A stretch of 64,000 nt of DNA from positions 602,965 to 666,964 of the forward strand of contig NZ_LT985361.1 of NCBI RefSeq assembly GCF_900269665.1, in the 5' to 3' direction. Origin of the DNA: Nocardia suismassiliense. Its GTDB lineage: Bacteria; Actinomycetota; Actinomycetes; Mycobacteriales; Mycobacteriaceae. The notes beneath the pieces are model-generated. The model was not told the origin of the DNA. It searched no databases and was given only the letters and a program-made list of their open reading frames with translations. Made by a program: the position numbers and the translations under genes. Below, one piece after another: positions 47,085 through 56,359 of the stretch (its first letter is position 1; each line of letters begins with the position of its first letter).

Positions 47085-47190
47085 GCGTCGGAAGGCTGCG
47101 CACCTGCTAGCCTTCCCGACGCTTCGTTATCGACCTGTGTTCGGTGTAGCTGCACGGCCTGTGTGCGTGCTTTGGCAAAAGGATAAGGCG

Positions 47191-49116
47191 ATGATCGACG
47201 AGACCTTCGACGACTATTTGGACGACCAGGGCAATATCAAAATCCGCGGCGACAAGACCCTGATCGACTTCGTCGACAAGCACAGCGCGGAGAACGGCGA
47301 CGACCTCGCCTACCGCTATATCGACTATTCGCGGGAACGGGACGGCGAGTACCACGAGCTGACCTGGCGGCAGTTCGGTGTCCGGCTACGGGCCGTCGCG
47401 GCCCGGCTACAGCAGGTGACCAAACCCGGTGACCGGGTAGCGATTCTGGCACCGCAGGGGCTCGACTATGTCGTCTCCATTTTCGCCGCCGTCTACGCGG
47501 GCAATATCGCGGTGCCGCTGTTCGACCCGGAGGAGCAGGGGCACACCGACCGGCTCACCGCGGTGCTCAGCGACTGCACGCCCGCCGCGATTCTCACCGT
47601 CGGCTCCGCGGCGGGCGGTGTGCGGAACTTCTTCCGCCATCTGCCCGCGGTACAGCGGCCGCGGATTATTGCGGTGGAAGCGATTCCGGACAGCGTCGGC
47701 GCGACCTGGGTGCGCCCGGATATCAATATCGACAGCGTCGCTTACCTGCAATACACCTCCGGGTCCACCAGAACGCCTGCGGGCGTGGAGATCACGCACC
47801 GGGCCGTCGGCACGAATCTGCTGCAGATGATCGATGCAATTGGTGTCAAAGAGAATTCGCGCGGCGTCACCTGGCTGCCGCTGTTCCACGACATGGGTCT
47901 GCTGTGCGTGATTCTGCCGACCGTCGGTGGCGGATTCATCACCATCATGTCGCCGAGCGCGTTCGTCCGCCGTCCGTACCGCTGGATCAAAGAACTGGCC
48001 GCCGCCTCCGACGGTGCCGGGACTTTCGCGGCGGCACCGAATTTCGCCTTCGAACACGCCGCGGCGCGCGGTAAGCCGAAACCGGGCGAAGAGCTCGACC
48101 TGTCGAATGTGATCGGGTTGATCAACGGCAGCGAGCCGGTATCGGTCTCGTCGATGCGTAAATTCAACGAGGCATTCGCGCCGTACGGGTTGCCGAAAAC
48201 GACGATCAAGCCCTGCTACGGCATGGCGGAGGCGACGCTGTTCGTGTCCGCGACCAAGGCCGAGGACGAGGCGCGGGTCGTATATGTCGATCGCGCCCAG
48301 CTCAATTCGGGCCGGATGGTTCAGGTCGAGGAGGGCGCGGAGAACTCGATCGCGCAGGTGTCCTGCGGTTACGTGGCGTTGTCGCAGTGGGCGACGATCG
48401 TCGATCCGGAGACCGGCGTCGAGCGGGCCGACGGTGAGGTCGGCGAGATCTGGTTGCACGGCGAGAACATGGGCATCGGTTACTGGGGGCGTCCCGAGGA
48501 GACCGCGGCCACCTTCCGGGCCCAACTCGCGGCCCGTCAGCCGCAGGGCAGTCATGCGGAGGGCACACCGGAGGACGCGCACTGGATGCGGACCGGCGAT
48601 TACGGTGCCTACCTCGACGGCGAGTTGTACATCACCGGCCGGGTGAAGGATCTGGTGATCGTCGACGGTCGCAATCACTACCCGCAGGACCTCGAGTTCT
48701 CCGCACAGGAATCCAGCACCGCGCTGCGCCCCGGTTTCGTCGCGGCCTTCTCGGTGCCCGCCAACGAGTTGCCTGCGCTGGTCTTCGAGAAGGGCAGTCA
48801 CTCCGGGCTGAAGTTCGACGCCGACGACAACTCCGAGCAGTTGGTGATCGTCGCCGAACGCAACACCGGCGCGGGAAAGCTGGAGACCGAACCGGTCGCG
48901 GACACGGTGCGGGCGGCGGTTTCACAGCGGCACGGCGTCACCGTGCGCGATGTGCTGCTCGTGCCCGCGGGCTCGATCCCGCGGACCTCCAGCGGCAAGA
49001 TCGCCCGACGGGCCTGCCGAGCCGCGTACCTGGACGGCACCCTGCGCGGCGGCTACCAGCAGCAAGCTTTCCCGGACGCCCCTGCGGCGGAGCGGGAGAG
49101 CGCGGGAGTTCGTTAG
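47191..49116 (+). CDS. Fatty-acyl-AMP ligase, FadD32-like
   Basis: Activates a fatty acid as acyl-AMP for loading on an ACP or polyketide synthase. The 641-residue protein has [19 protein letters not shown] (P-loop-like A3), [21 protein letters not shown], and [42 protein letters not shown]. It resembles FadD32 along its length. No Pks13 follows, unlike the mycolate locus; with the KasA-like gene just upstream, the pair could make or prime a particular long lipid. Confidence 0.92.
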   Translation: MIDETFDDYLDDQGNIKIRGDKTLIDFVDKHSAENGDDLAYRYIDYSRERDGEYHELTWRQFGVRLRAVAARLQQVTKPGDRVAILAPQGLDYVVSIFAAVYAGNIAVPLFDPEEQGHTDRLTAVLSDCTPAAILTVGSAAGGVRNFFRHLPAVQRPRIIAVEAIPDSVGATWVRPDINIDSVAYLQYTSGSTRTPAGVEITHRAVGTNLLQMIDAIGVKENSRGVTWLPLFHDMGLLCVILPTVGGGFITIMSPSAFVRRPYRWIKELAAASDGAGTFAAAPNFAFEHAAARGKPKPGEELDLSNVIGLINGSEPVSVSSMRKFNEAFAPYGLPKTTIKPCYGMAEATLFVSATKAEDEARVVYVDRAQLNSGRMVQVEEGAENSIAQVSCGYVALSQWATIVDPETGVERADGEVGEIWLHGENMGIGYWGRPEETAATFRAQLAARQPQGSHAEGTPEDAHWMRTGDYGAYLDGELYITGRVKDLVIVDGRNHYPQDLEFSAQESSTALRPGFVAAFSVPANELPALVFEKGSHSGLKFDADDNSEQLVIVAERNTGAGKLETEPVADTVRAAVSQRHGVTVRDVLLVPAGSIPRTSSGKIARRACRAAYLDGTLRGGYQQQAFPDAPAAERESAGVR

Positions 49117-49391
49117 AGCCGCACCTCGTTCGCACAGTCGAATTCACTGACCTCGGCGCCCACGATGTGGGCGCCGAGGTCGTTTGTGGTCCCGGTGCCA
49201 CGGAACTTGTCCACCGCGGCCCTGCTCGTCCAGCGCTCGTAGATATTCACGCGGTCGGGCTCGACCAGGTCGGCGCCGAGCGTGAAATCCAGGCAGCCGT
49301 CGGCGACGCGGGCGAGTTCGACCACCTCGCGGCAGGCGGCGAGATAGCGGTCCCGGTCGGTGACCTTCAGATACCCGGCGACGATCAGCAT
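49113..49391 (-). CDS. Antibiotic biosynthesis monooxygenase (ABM) domain protein
   Basis: A 92-residue dimeric ferredoxin-like protein. The family patterns are [35 protein letters not shown] and [18 protein letters not shown]. Its stop overlaps that of the fadD-like gene on the opposite strand by 3-4 bases. Quinol/heme or small aromatic monooxygenase-like; exact role unknown. Confidence 0.87.
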   Translation of the reverse strand: MLIVAGYLKVTDRDRYLAACREVVELARVADGCLDFTLGADLVEPDRVNIYERWTSRAAVDKFRGTGTTNDLGAHIVGAEVSEFDCANEVRL

Positions 49392-49423
49392 GCCGCGCAG
49401 TCTATTCGGCGGATCGACCCTTG

Positions 49424-49443
49424 ACCTCGAGGTTGCTCGAGGT
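49424..49443 (+). promoter_or_regulatory. Candidate MerR/SoxR-type operator
   Basis: ACCTCGAG-GTTG-CTCGAGGT is a perfect 8-bp dyad with a four-base centre. It begins inside TTGACC, which would be a -35 box, and a TTGGCT could be the -10 with a 19-base spacer, the elongated spacing used by MerR-family activators. It points toward the ABC exporter. No MerR-type regulator is next to it. Confidence 0.55.
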
Positions 49444-49649
49444 TGTTGGCTTGGCTCATGGAAGTCGGCGCTACCTGTGAAACGACCGTGATGTCCAGCA
49501 CGGATGCCACCACCGGGGTATCGGCGAGCCCGGAAAACCAGTTGGCTGATCCGGGTGATGCTGCCACCCTGAAATGTCGGACCTCGATGCGAACATCACC
49601 GAGTGTCCGGGTTCTCGACCCTGCCATCCACAGACCTCGAGGGGGAACT

Positions 49650-51473
49650 ATGTCGGTTGCACTTGATGTCGCGACGGTGGATCAGGAGGCCGACAGACCG
49701 GAGCGGCCCGGTGCGTCCGTGCCGGGTCGCCTGTATTCGCTGCGGCGTTTCTGGCCCTACGTGCGCCCGTATCGGCGCGCGCTGCTCGGCGCCACCACGC
49801 TCGCGATCCTCGCCTCGCTGACCGCGATCGTCATCCCGCTGGTGATCGCCAAGATCATCGACGGACCGATCGCCCAGCGCGATCTCGGCGCGGCCGTCGC
49901 GCCCGTGCTGCTGGTGTTCGTGCTCGGCCTCCTCGAAGCCCTCGGTGTATGGGGGCGCCGCTGGCTGGTTTCCAAGCCGGCGTCCATGGTCGAGATCACG
50001 ATGCGCGCCAAGATCTTTCGCAAGCTGCAGTCGCTGGCGATCGGACGCCACGAAGCTTGGGAGTCGGGACAGCTGCTGTCCAGGGCGGTCGACGACATGG
50101 CCACCCTGCGCCGCTTCGTCGCGTTCGCCGGTCCGTTCCTGATCATCCACATCATCCTCATCCCGGTCGGTCTGCTGGTGCTGGTGTGGCTGAGCTGGCA
50201 GGTCGGGCTGATCTTCGCGATCATCTCGATTCCGTTGACCTACATCTGCATTCGCTTCGAGCGCGAGTACTCGCTCGCCTCACGTAAGTCCCAGGATCAG
50301 TCGGGTGACCTGGCCACCATCGCCGAGGAGTCGGCGCAGGGTGTGCGAGTGCTGAAGGCGTTCGGGCGCGGCGTGTTCTTCGGCGGGCGGTTCCTCGCCC
50401 AGTCGCGCGAACTCCAGCAGACCGAGCTGCACAAAGTGCGGCTGGACGCGCGGCTGTGGTCGGCGATGACCGGTCTGCCGCAGCTGGCGATCGCGTTCGC
50501 GCTCGGTTTCGGCGGCTACGCGGTGGTGCAGGGCTCGATGACGCTGGGCACCTTGGTCGCGGCGATCACGCTGGCGAACTTCCTGCAGTGGCCGATCATC
50601 TGGACCGGCTTCCTGCTGGCCGAGTTGAACGACGCCCGCACAGCGGGGGACCGGTACTGGGAGATCATCGACACTCCCGTCGACATCACTGACCCGGCCG
50701 ATCCGGTGGAGTTGCCGGAGAAGATTGTCGGCGAATTGCGTTTGGAAGGCGTGAAATTCGCGTTCCCAGACGCGGAATCGCCAGTGCTGCATGATGTCTC
50801 GCTCAAAATTCGACCCGGCGAGACCGTCGCGCTGGTCGGTGCGACCGGCAGCGGAAAGACCGCACTACTCAACCTGATTCCACGGCTCTACGACCTGTCC
50901 GACGGCGTGATCACCATCGACGGCATCGACATCGCGTCCATGCGGTTGACCGATCTGCGTTCGCTCGTCTCGGTCGCGTTCGAGGATCCGGTGCTGTTCT
51001 CGGCGAGCGTGCGGGAGAACGTCGCGCTCGGCGACCCGACGGCCACCGACGCCGATGTGCGCCGCGCACTGGAGGTCGCGCAGGCCACCGAGTTCGTGGA
51101 CAACCTGCCGTGGGGCCTCGACACCAGGATCGGCGAGCAGGGACTCAGCCTGTCCGGCGGCCAGCGGCAGCGGCTCGCGCTGGCTCGCGCCGTGCTGAGC
51201 GGTGCGAGTCCCGGCAGTCGCAGCCGGATCATGGTGCTCGACGACCCGCTGTCCGCGCTCGACGTGGAGACCGAGGAGCGGGTGCAGGAGCGACTGCGCA
51301 CCGTGCTGGCCGGCGCGACGACGCTGCTGGTCGCACACCGGCCCTCGACGGCCGCGCTGGCCGACCGGGTGGCGGTGCTGGCCGAGGGCCGGATCGTCGC
51401 CGAAGGCACCCACGACCACCTGCTGCGCACCAGCAGCCGATACCGCGACCTGATGGGAGGTGAACAGCGGTGA
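49650..51473 (+). CDS. Heterodimeric ABC exporter subunit, degenerate ATPase site
   Basis: A 607-residue half-transporter, with six helices (about 50-340) then an ATPase domain. Walker A GATGSGKT at 397-404, signature LSGGQ at 501-505, Walker B ending LDD at 530-532 with Asp in place of the catalytic Glu. That change marks the non-hydrolysing site of asymmetric exporters. ATG chosen by the GAGGGGGA upstream; the frame is open upstream to 49443. Makes a pair with the next gene (4-bp overlap). Substrate: drug- or lipid-like. Confidence 0.92.
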   Translation: MSVALDVATVDQEADRPERPGASVPGRLYSLRRFWPYVRPYRRALLGATTLAILASLTAIVIPLVIAKIIDGPIAQRDLGAAVAPVLLVFVLGLLEALGVWGRRWLVSKPASMVEITMRAKIFRKLQSLAIGRHEAWESGQLLSRAVDDMATLRRFVAFAGPFLIIHIILIPVGLLVLVWLSWQVGLIFAIISIPLTYICIRFEREYSLASRKSQDQSGDLATIAEESAQGVRVLKAFGRGVFFGGRFLAQSRELQQTELHKVRLDARLWSAMTGLPQLAIAFALGFGGYAVVQGSMTLGTLVAAITLANFLQWPIIWTGFLLAELNDARTAGDRYWEIIDTPVDITDPADPVELPEKIVGELRLEGVKFAFPDAESPVLHDVSLKIRPGETVALVGATGSGKTALLNLIPRLYDLSDGVITIDGIDIASMRLTDLRSLVSVAFEDPVLFSASVRENVALGDPTATDADVRRALEVAQATEFVDNLPWGLDTRIGEQGLSLSGGQRQRLALARAVLSGASPGSRSRIMVLDDPLSALDVETEERVQERLRTVLAGATTLLVAHRPSTAALADRVAVLAEGRIVAEGTHDHLLRTSSRYRDLMGGEQR

Positions 51474-53353
51474 GTACGGAGACAGTCATGTCGAAAGACG
51501 GGACTACCACCGAGAATTCGACGGCACTGGACAAACCAAGCGACGAAGCCGCCGATTGGCGCGGCATCGCCAGCGAGGACAAGGAGGTCACCCAGGCCGG
51601 AAACCTGGTGCTGGCCGAGCGATCTCGCCGGCTGCTGCTCGACCTGGTCCGGCCCTACCGCAAGCTGGCGGCGTTCGCGCTGGTGCTCATCGTGGTCGAC
51701 AACGCCGCGATGGTCTCGGCGCCGCTGTTCGTCGCGTACGGGCTCGACAAAGGCATAGCCGAAGGCCGCCAAGGGAATTGGGCTCCGCTGACCTGGACGG
51801 TCGGTGGCTACCTGGGCGCGGTGCTGCTCGGCATCGCGACCACCTTCCTGTTCCTGCGGGTGTCCGGCAGGCTCAGCCAGAGCGTGCTGTTCGACCTGCG
51901 GGTGCGCTCGTTCACGCACATGCAGCGGCTCAGCGTCGCCTTCCACGAGAAGTACACCTCGGGCAAGGTCGTCGCGCGCCTCACCGGTGACATCGAGACG
52001 CTGCAGGAACTGCTGGAGAGCGCGCTGAACCAGGCGTTGAGCGCGATCCTCTCGGTGGTGACCATCGCGGCGCTGCTGATCTACCTGGACCTGATGCTGG
52101 CCGCGATCGTGCTGATCGGTTTCGTGCCACTGGTGTTCGTCACCCGGTGGGCGCAGCGCAGGCAGCGAGCCGGTTACCGCCGCACCCGTGGCGCCATCGC
52201 GAAGGTGGTCGTGCAGTTCGTCGAGTCGATGGGCGGCATGCGCGCGGTGCAGACCTTCCGCCGCGAGCAGCGCAACGAGTCGGTGCTGGCCTACGAGGAC
52301 GCCGAATATCAGCAGGCGACCACCACGGCCATGCGCGGCATGGGCGACTACGCGGGCCTGACCAGGCTGCTCGGCAACCTGACCACGGTGATCATCATCC
52401 TGGTCGGCGCCTGGCAGGTGATCGAGGGCAATCTCGCGGTGGGCGTGCTCGCGGCATACCTGTTGTACCTCAACGAGTTCTACGGTCCGCTCGATGAACT
52501 CGCCCAGGTGTTCAACTCGTATCAGTCCGCGGCCGCGGCGCTGGAGAAGATCTCCGGCGTGCTCGAGGAAGAGCCCTCGGTGGTGGAGCCGGCCGATCCG
52601 ACGCCGCTGGCGAAGGCCGCGGGCGCGGTCCTGATGGATCGGGTGTCGTTCGGCTACGGCACCGAACGTCAGGTGCTGCCGGAGTTCTCCTTGGACATCC
52701 CGGCCGGACAGGTCGTCGCGCTGGTCGGTGCCACCGGCGCGGGCAAGTCGACGCTGGCCAAGCTGTTGACGCGGTTCTACGACCCGTCCGACGGCGTGGT
52801 CACCCTGGACGGTATCGATCTGCGCCGGATCTCCGACGCCGATCTGCGCCGCAATGTCGTGATGGTCACTCAGGAGTCCTATCTGTTCTCCGGTTCGGTG
52901 GCCGACAACATCCGGCTCGGCAGGCCGGACGCGACCGACGAGGAGGTGTTCGCGGCGGCCCGCGCGGTCGGCCTGTACGACTTCGTGCAGGCGCTGCCGG
53001 AGGGCTTCGACACCGACGTGCGCAAGCGCGGCGGCCGGCTCTCCGCGGGGCAGCGTCAGCTGGTCGCGTTCGCGCGGGTATTCCTGGCGGATCCGGCGGT
53101 GATCGTGCTGGACGAAGCCACGTCCAGCCTGGACATCCCGAGCGAGCGGCTGGTGCAGCGGGCGCTGGAAACGGTGCTGCGCGAGCGCACCGCGGTGATC
53201 ATCGCCCACCGGCTGTCCACCGTCGCCATCGCCGACCGGGTGCTGGTGCTGGAAGCCGGGCGCATCGTGGAGGACGGCACCCCGGCCGAGCTGATCGCGG
53301 GCACCGGCCGGTTCGCCAGCCTGCACGCGGCCTGGCGCGAATCCCTCGTGTGA
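51470..53353 (+). CDS. Heterodimeric ABC exporter subunit, active ATPase site
   Basis: A 627-residue half-transporter. The first 60 residues are polar; six helices follow. The ATPase has Walker A GATGAGKST, Walker B IVLDEATSSLD with catalytic Glu549, and a relaxed signature LSAGQ at 524-528. GTG start overlapping the partner stop. Its altered signature faces the partner's Asp-type site in the dimer, so the two defects fall in the same composite site. Confidence 0.93.
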   Translation: MSTETVMSKDGTTTENSTALDKPSDEAADWRGIASEDKEVTQAGNLVLAERSRRLLLDLVRPYRKLAAFALVLIVVDNAAMVSAPLFVAYGLDKGIAEGRQGNWAPLTWTVGGYLGAVLLGIATTFLFLRVSGRLSQSVLFDLRVRSFTHMQRLSVAFHEKYTSGKVVARLTGDIETLQELLESALNQALSAILSVVTIAALLIYLDLMLAAIVLIGFVPLVFVTRWAQRRQRAGYRRTRGAIAKVVVQFVESMGGMRAVQTFRREQRNESVLAYEDAEYQQATTTAMRGMGDYAGLTRLLGNLTTVIIILVGAWQVIEGNLAVGVLAAYLLYLNEFYGPLDELAQVFNSYQSAAAALEKISGVLEEEPSVVEPADPTPLAKAAGAVLMDRVSFGYGTERQVLPEFSLDIPAGQVVALVGATGAGKSTLAKLLTRFYDPSDGVVTLDGIDLRRISDADLRRNVVMVTQESYLFSGSVADNIRLGRPDATDEEVFAAARAVGLYDFVQALPEGFDTDVRKRGGRLSAGQRQLVAFARVFLADPAVIVLDEATSSLDIPSERLVQRALETVLRERTAVIIAHRLSTVAIADRVLVLEAGRIVEDGTPAELIAGTGRFASLHAAWRESLV

Positions 53354-53404
53354 TGCGAGCTGGTGTGGTGCGGGCTACAGCCCGGTGTCGCTTACGGTAG
53401 ATAC

Positions 53405-54022
53405 GTGACGACTCCAGCCCCCGAGAGCCAGGCCTCCGGCCCCGAGACGCCCCCGGCCTCCCGTTGGCCGGCGATTCTCACCTGGCGCGCCCACAACGCG
53501 TCGCGGATGGAGTCGGTGCGGGTGACGCTGAACGGCAATCGCATCCGCGCCGCCGGTCGCATGATCGGCGGCGCGTGCGACGACCACCCGGCGTTCAGCG
53601 CGTCCTACGACCTGGTCACCGACGAGAGCGGCGCCACCAAGCGGCTCTCGCTGCGTACCACCACCGCCGCGGGTGAGCGGCACGCGTCCATCGCCAGGGA
53701 CGAGGAGAACTACTGGCTGGTCGACGCGGGCGGCAGCCACGTGCGCTCCACCTTCGCCGGCGCCCTCGATGTGGACGTGGTGCTCAGCCCGTTCTTCAAC
53801 ACGCTGCCGATCCGCCGCTTCGACCTGCAGCACGCGGTGCACGACGTCCAGGTTCCGGTCGTCTACGTGCGCCTGCCCGACCTGCTGGTGCAGGAGGCGA
53901 GCCTCACTTACAGCAGCGCCGCCGACGGCATCAGCGTGCTGTCCCCGGTTTCCAGCGCGACGGTCACCGTCGACGCGGACGGCTTCCTGCTCGACTACCC
54001 GGGTCTCGCCGAACGCATCTGA
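53405..54022 (+). CDS. Putative glycolipid-binding domain protein
   Basis: A 205-residue cytosolic protein of the glycolipid-binding family PF06475 (DUF1089). Patterns include LTWRAHNASRMESVRV, ASYDLVTDESGATKRLSLRT, DVVLSPFFNTLPIRR and VYVRLPDL. GTG start with a TACGGT box 8 bases upstream and no ribosome site, so probably a leaderless message. Just downstream of the ABC exporter. Function unproven. Confidence 0.83.
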   Translation: MTTPAPESQASGPETPPASRWPAILTWRAHNASRMESVRVTLNGNRIRAAGRMIGGACDDHPAFSASYDLVTDESGATKRLSLRTTTAAGERHASIARDEENYWLVDAGGSHVRSTFAGALDVDVVLSPFFNTLPIRRFDLQHAVHDVQVPVVYVRLPDLLVQEASLTYSSAADGISVLSPVSSATVTVDADGFLLDYPGLAERI

Positions 54023-54061
54023 GTTTTCAGCGCGTCGCGTTTTCTCGGCGGCGCTTCGGGA

Positions 54062-55012
54062 TCAGGTCAGTCGAGTGATTACTCCGCCGCGTTGTCCGGC
54101 GTCCCGAAGGTTCGCGAGCCAATTGTGGTCGCCGGGGCGGATGTCGGTGATTTCCCACCGTTGTGCGGTTTCGTAGCGTTCCCGCGCATCGTGTCCGGCT
54201 TCGACGAGATCGGCCAGGGAATTGTCGGCGCGCAGGCTGTCGCGTGCGGCGCCGAGCACGGTGAGCGTTTCCTCGAGCACCGTCAACAGTGCTCCGGAAT
54301 TCGGTTCGCAAATGGCGCGCACTAGATCGGGTGCGGTGCCCGCGACGCGGGTGCCGTCCCGGAAAGAGCCCGCCGCCAGCCCGAGCGCCAGCCCGCCGCC
54401 CGCCGCACCGGCCAGCGCCAGCGCCTCGGCGAGCACATGCGGCAGATGCGAGATCCGGGCCACCGCGCGGTCGTGCTCGTCCGCGACGATCGGGACGACC
54501 ACCGAACCGCAGTCCAGTGCCAGCCGAACCACCCTGGACCATGGCTCGACATGGGTGCCCTCGTCCACGCCGACCGCCCACACGGCGTCCCGGAACAAGC
54601 CGGAATCGGTGGCTGCCCACCCGGATTCGGCGGTGCCCGCCATCGGGTGCCCGCCGACGTAGCGGGCCGACAAACCCTCGTTGCGCACCGCCTCGGCGAC
54701 CGGTGCCTTCACGCTGACCACATCGGTCAGCGCGCAATCGGGCGCGTAGGTGGCGATGGCGGAGAGCAGGTGCCCGACCGCGGGCATCGGCACGGCGATG
54801 ACGATCAGCGCGTCCGCCGCCGCGGCTCGGGTGAGCGCGGTGGGCAGTTCCTCGGTGACGTCGAAGCCGTCGGCCCGCGCGGCCTGTGCGCCGGTCGGCG
54901 ATCGGTTGTAACCCCAGGCGTCGTACCCGGCGCCGACGGCCGCGCGCAGCAGGGAACCGCCGATCAAGCCGGTGCCGAGCACACACACGGACGCTTTCTC
55001 AGTCGAAGTCAC
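54062..55012 (-). CDS. tyrA: Prephenate dehydrogenase
   Basis: NAD-dependent conversion of prephenate to 4-hydroxyphenylpyruvate in tyrosine synthesis. The 316-residue protein has CVLGTGLIGGSLLRAA (dinucleotide site), VVSVKAPV, GGHPMAGTAESGW and the catalytic HLPHVLAEAL region. GTG start at 55012 assumed; a longer start at 55072 is possible. Divergent from the TadA-associated gene, with starts nearly touching. Confidence 0.93.
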   Translation of the reverse strand: MTSTEKASVCVLGTGLIGGSLLRAAVGAGYDAWGYNRSPTGAQAARADGFDVTEELPTALTRAAAADALIVIAVPMPAVGHLLSAIATYAPDCALTDVVSVKAPVAEAVRNEGLSARYVGGHPMAGTAESGWAATDSGLFRDAVWAVGVDEGTHVEPWSRVVRLALDCGSVVVPIVADEHDRAVARISHLPHVLAEALALAGAAGGGLALGLAAGSFRDGTRVAGTAPDLVRAICEPNSGALLTVLEETLTVLGAARDSLRADNSLADLVEAGHDARERYETAQRWEITDIRPGDHNWLANLRDAGQRGGVITRLT

Positions 55013-55070
55013 CGGAACAGATTCGCATACGACTTCAACATTTCGGGTCGGGCAGACTACCGTTGCGCCC

Positions 55071-55610
55071 ATGGCAGCACAGCGCTCGGGCACGAATAGG
55101 GCGGCGTCGGATGATTACGACGACGTAGAAGGGTTCGCAGTGGCGGTTGTCCGCGAAGAAGGCAAATGGCGGTGCAGCCCGTTGAGCCAGGCTGCGCTCA
55201 CGGATTTGTCCGCCGCGGAAAACGAACTGAAGGCCTTGCGTAGCTCGGGAGCCGTGTTCGGTCTGCTGGACATCGATGACGAGTTCTTCATCGTCGTCCG
55301 GCCCGCGCCGAGCGGCACCCGGATGCTGGTTTCGGATGCGACCGCCGCCATTGATTACGACATCGCCGCGGACGTCCTCGACGCTCTCAACGTGGAAATT
55401 CCGGACATCGACCCCGACGAACTCGACGACATCGAGCCGTGGGAAGAAGGCGACCTCGGCGTGCTCGCCGACCTGGGTCTGCCCGAGCCGGTACTGAGCG
55501 TCATCCTCGCCGAGACCGACCTCTACCCCGACGAGCAACTCGGCATGATCGCCCAACGCCTCGGCTTCGCCGACGAACTCGCGGCGGTGCTGGACAAGCT
55601 CCCCCGCTGA
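55071..55610 (+). CDS. tRNA adenosine deaminase-associated protein
   Basis: A 179-residue acidic protein; homolog of Rv3753c, found beside tadA across actinobacteria. Segments: GFAVAVVREEGKWRCSPLSQAALTDL, DDEFFIVVRP and the C-terminal LPEPVLSVILAETDLYPDEQLGMIAQRLGF. The ATG has a TACCGT box about 8 bases upstream, consistent with a leaderless message. Role unknown; likely modulates TadA. Confidence 0.88.
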   Translation: MAAQRSGTNRAASDDYDDVEGFAVAVVREEGKWRCSPLSQAALTDLSAAENELKALRSSGAVFGLLDIDDEFFIVVRPAPSGTRMLVSDATAAIDYDIAADVLDALNVEIPDIDPDELDDIEPWEEGDLGVLADLGLPEPVLSVILAETDLYPDEQLGMIAQRLGFADELAAVLDKLPR

Positions 55611-55611
55611 C

Positions 55612-56070
55612 ATGACCGCCCCGTCGGACGCCGACATGGTGCGCGCCGCGATCGCCGCGGCCGCCGCGGCCGACCCACGCGACGTCCCCGTCGGCGCCGT
55701 CGTATTCGACTCCACCGGAAAGGAACTCGCGCGCGCGGCAAACGCGCGCGAGGCCCTCGGCGACCCCACCGCCCACGCCGAGATCCTCGCCCTCCGCCGC
55801 GCCGCCGAACTTCACGGCGACGGCTGGCGCCTGGAGGGCGCCACCTTAGCCGTCACCCTCGAACCCTGCACCATGTGCGCAGGCGCCCTCGTCCTAGCCC
55901 GCATCTCCCGCCTGGTCTTCGGCGCCTGGGAACCCAAAACCGGCGCAGTAGGCTCCCTCTGGGACGTAGTCCGCGACCGCCGCCTCAACCACCGCCCCCA
56001 AGTCCACGGCGGCATCCTCGAACCCGACTGCGCCGCCCTCCTCAACACCTTCTTCCAAACCCAGCGCTGA
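55612..56070 (+). CDS. tadA: tRNA(Arg) adenosine-34 deaminase
   Basis: Converts A34 of tRNA-Arg(ACG) to inosine; that tRNA is at 37468. The zinc deaminase residues are His55-Ala-Glu57 and Cys86-x-x-Cys89 (PCTMC). Length of 152 is normal. Starts one base after the associated protein, so an operon. Confidence 0.95.
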   Translation: MTAPSDADMVRAAIAAAAAADPRDVPVGAVVFDSTGKELARAANAREALGDPTAHAEILALRRAAELHGDGWRLEGATLAVTLEPCTMCAGALVLARISRLVFGAWEPKTGAVGSLWDVVRDRRLNHRPQVHGGILEPDCAALLNTFFQTQR

Positions 56071-56078
56071 GCCCCACC

Positions 56079-56142
56079 TGACGCACGTTCCGCGCTCTTG
56101 ACGCAGGCTGCAGCATGCGTCACGCGCACCTTCCGTGCGTCA
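56079..56142. repeat. Nested inverted repeat of four TGACGCA words
   Basis: Outer arms TGACGCACG (56079) and CGTGCGTCA (56134) and inner arms TGACGCA (56099) and TGCGTCA (56116) are perfect, with 11-base gaps on both sides. The centre holds GCTGCAGC. It lies between tadA and tRNA-Ser. It could be a terminator, but the spacing suggests a multi-site protein array. Confidence 0.7.
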
Positions 56143-56211
56143 AGTCACACGGGCACTGGTGGGTGTGCTGGTGATTTAGTGATTCGGGGGCGTTCCGGTA
56201 TGGTTGTCGGC

Positions 56212-56302
56212 GGTGGCGTGTCCGAGCGGCCTAAGGAGCACGCCTCGAAAGCGTGTGAGGGGTAACCCCCCTCCGAGGGTTCAAATCCCTCCGCCACCGC
56301 CA
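56212..56302 (+). tRNA. tRNA-Ser (CGA anticodon)
   Basis: Acceptor GGTGGCG pairs with CGCCACC. Anticodon loop CTCGAAA, long variable arm with GGGGTAACCCCCCTC, T-loop GGTTCAAATCC, encoded CCA. Confidence 0.96.
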
Positions 56303-56304
56303 AG

Positions 56305-56342
56305 AAGCCCTTCAGCTGCGCGAGCAGGTGAAGGGCTTTTTT
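56305..56342 (+). terminator. Intrinsic terminator after tRNA-Ser
   Basis: AAGCCCTTCA and TGAAGGGCTT make a 10-bp stem followed by a T-run, a textbook intrinsic terminator. Confidence 0.92.
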
Positions 56343-56359
56343 ATGCTGGTCGACCCGTC

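Noticed and set aside
49443..49649. N-terminal extension of the ABC exporter subunit
   Set aside because: Not favoured as coding because the ATG at 49650 has a strong ribosome site and the extension has no hydrophobic or conserved character; kept as a possibility in the promoter finding.
50888..53326. An 812-codon antisense open frame across the ABC exporter genes
   Set aside because: Both sense genes have complete ABC motifs; the antisense product is compositionally biased with no recognised motif.
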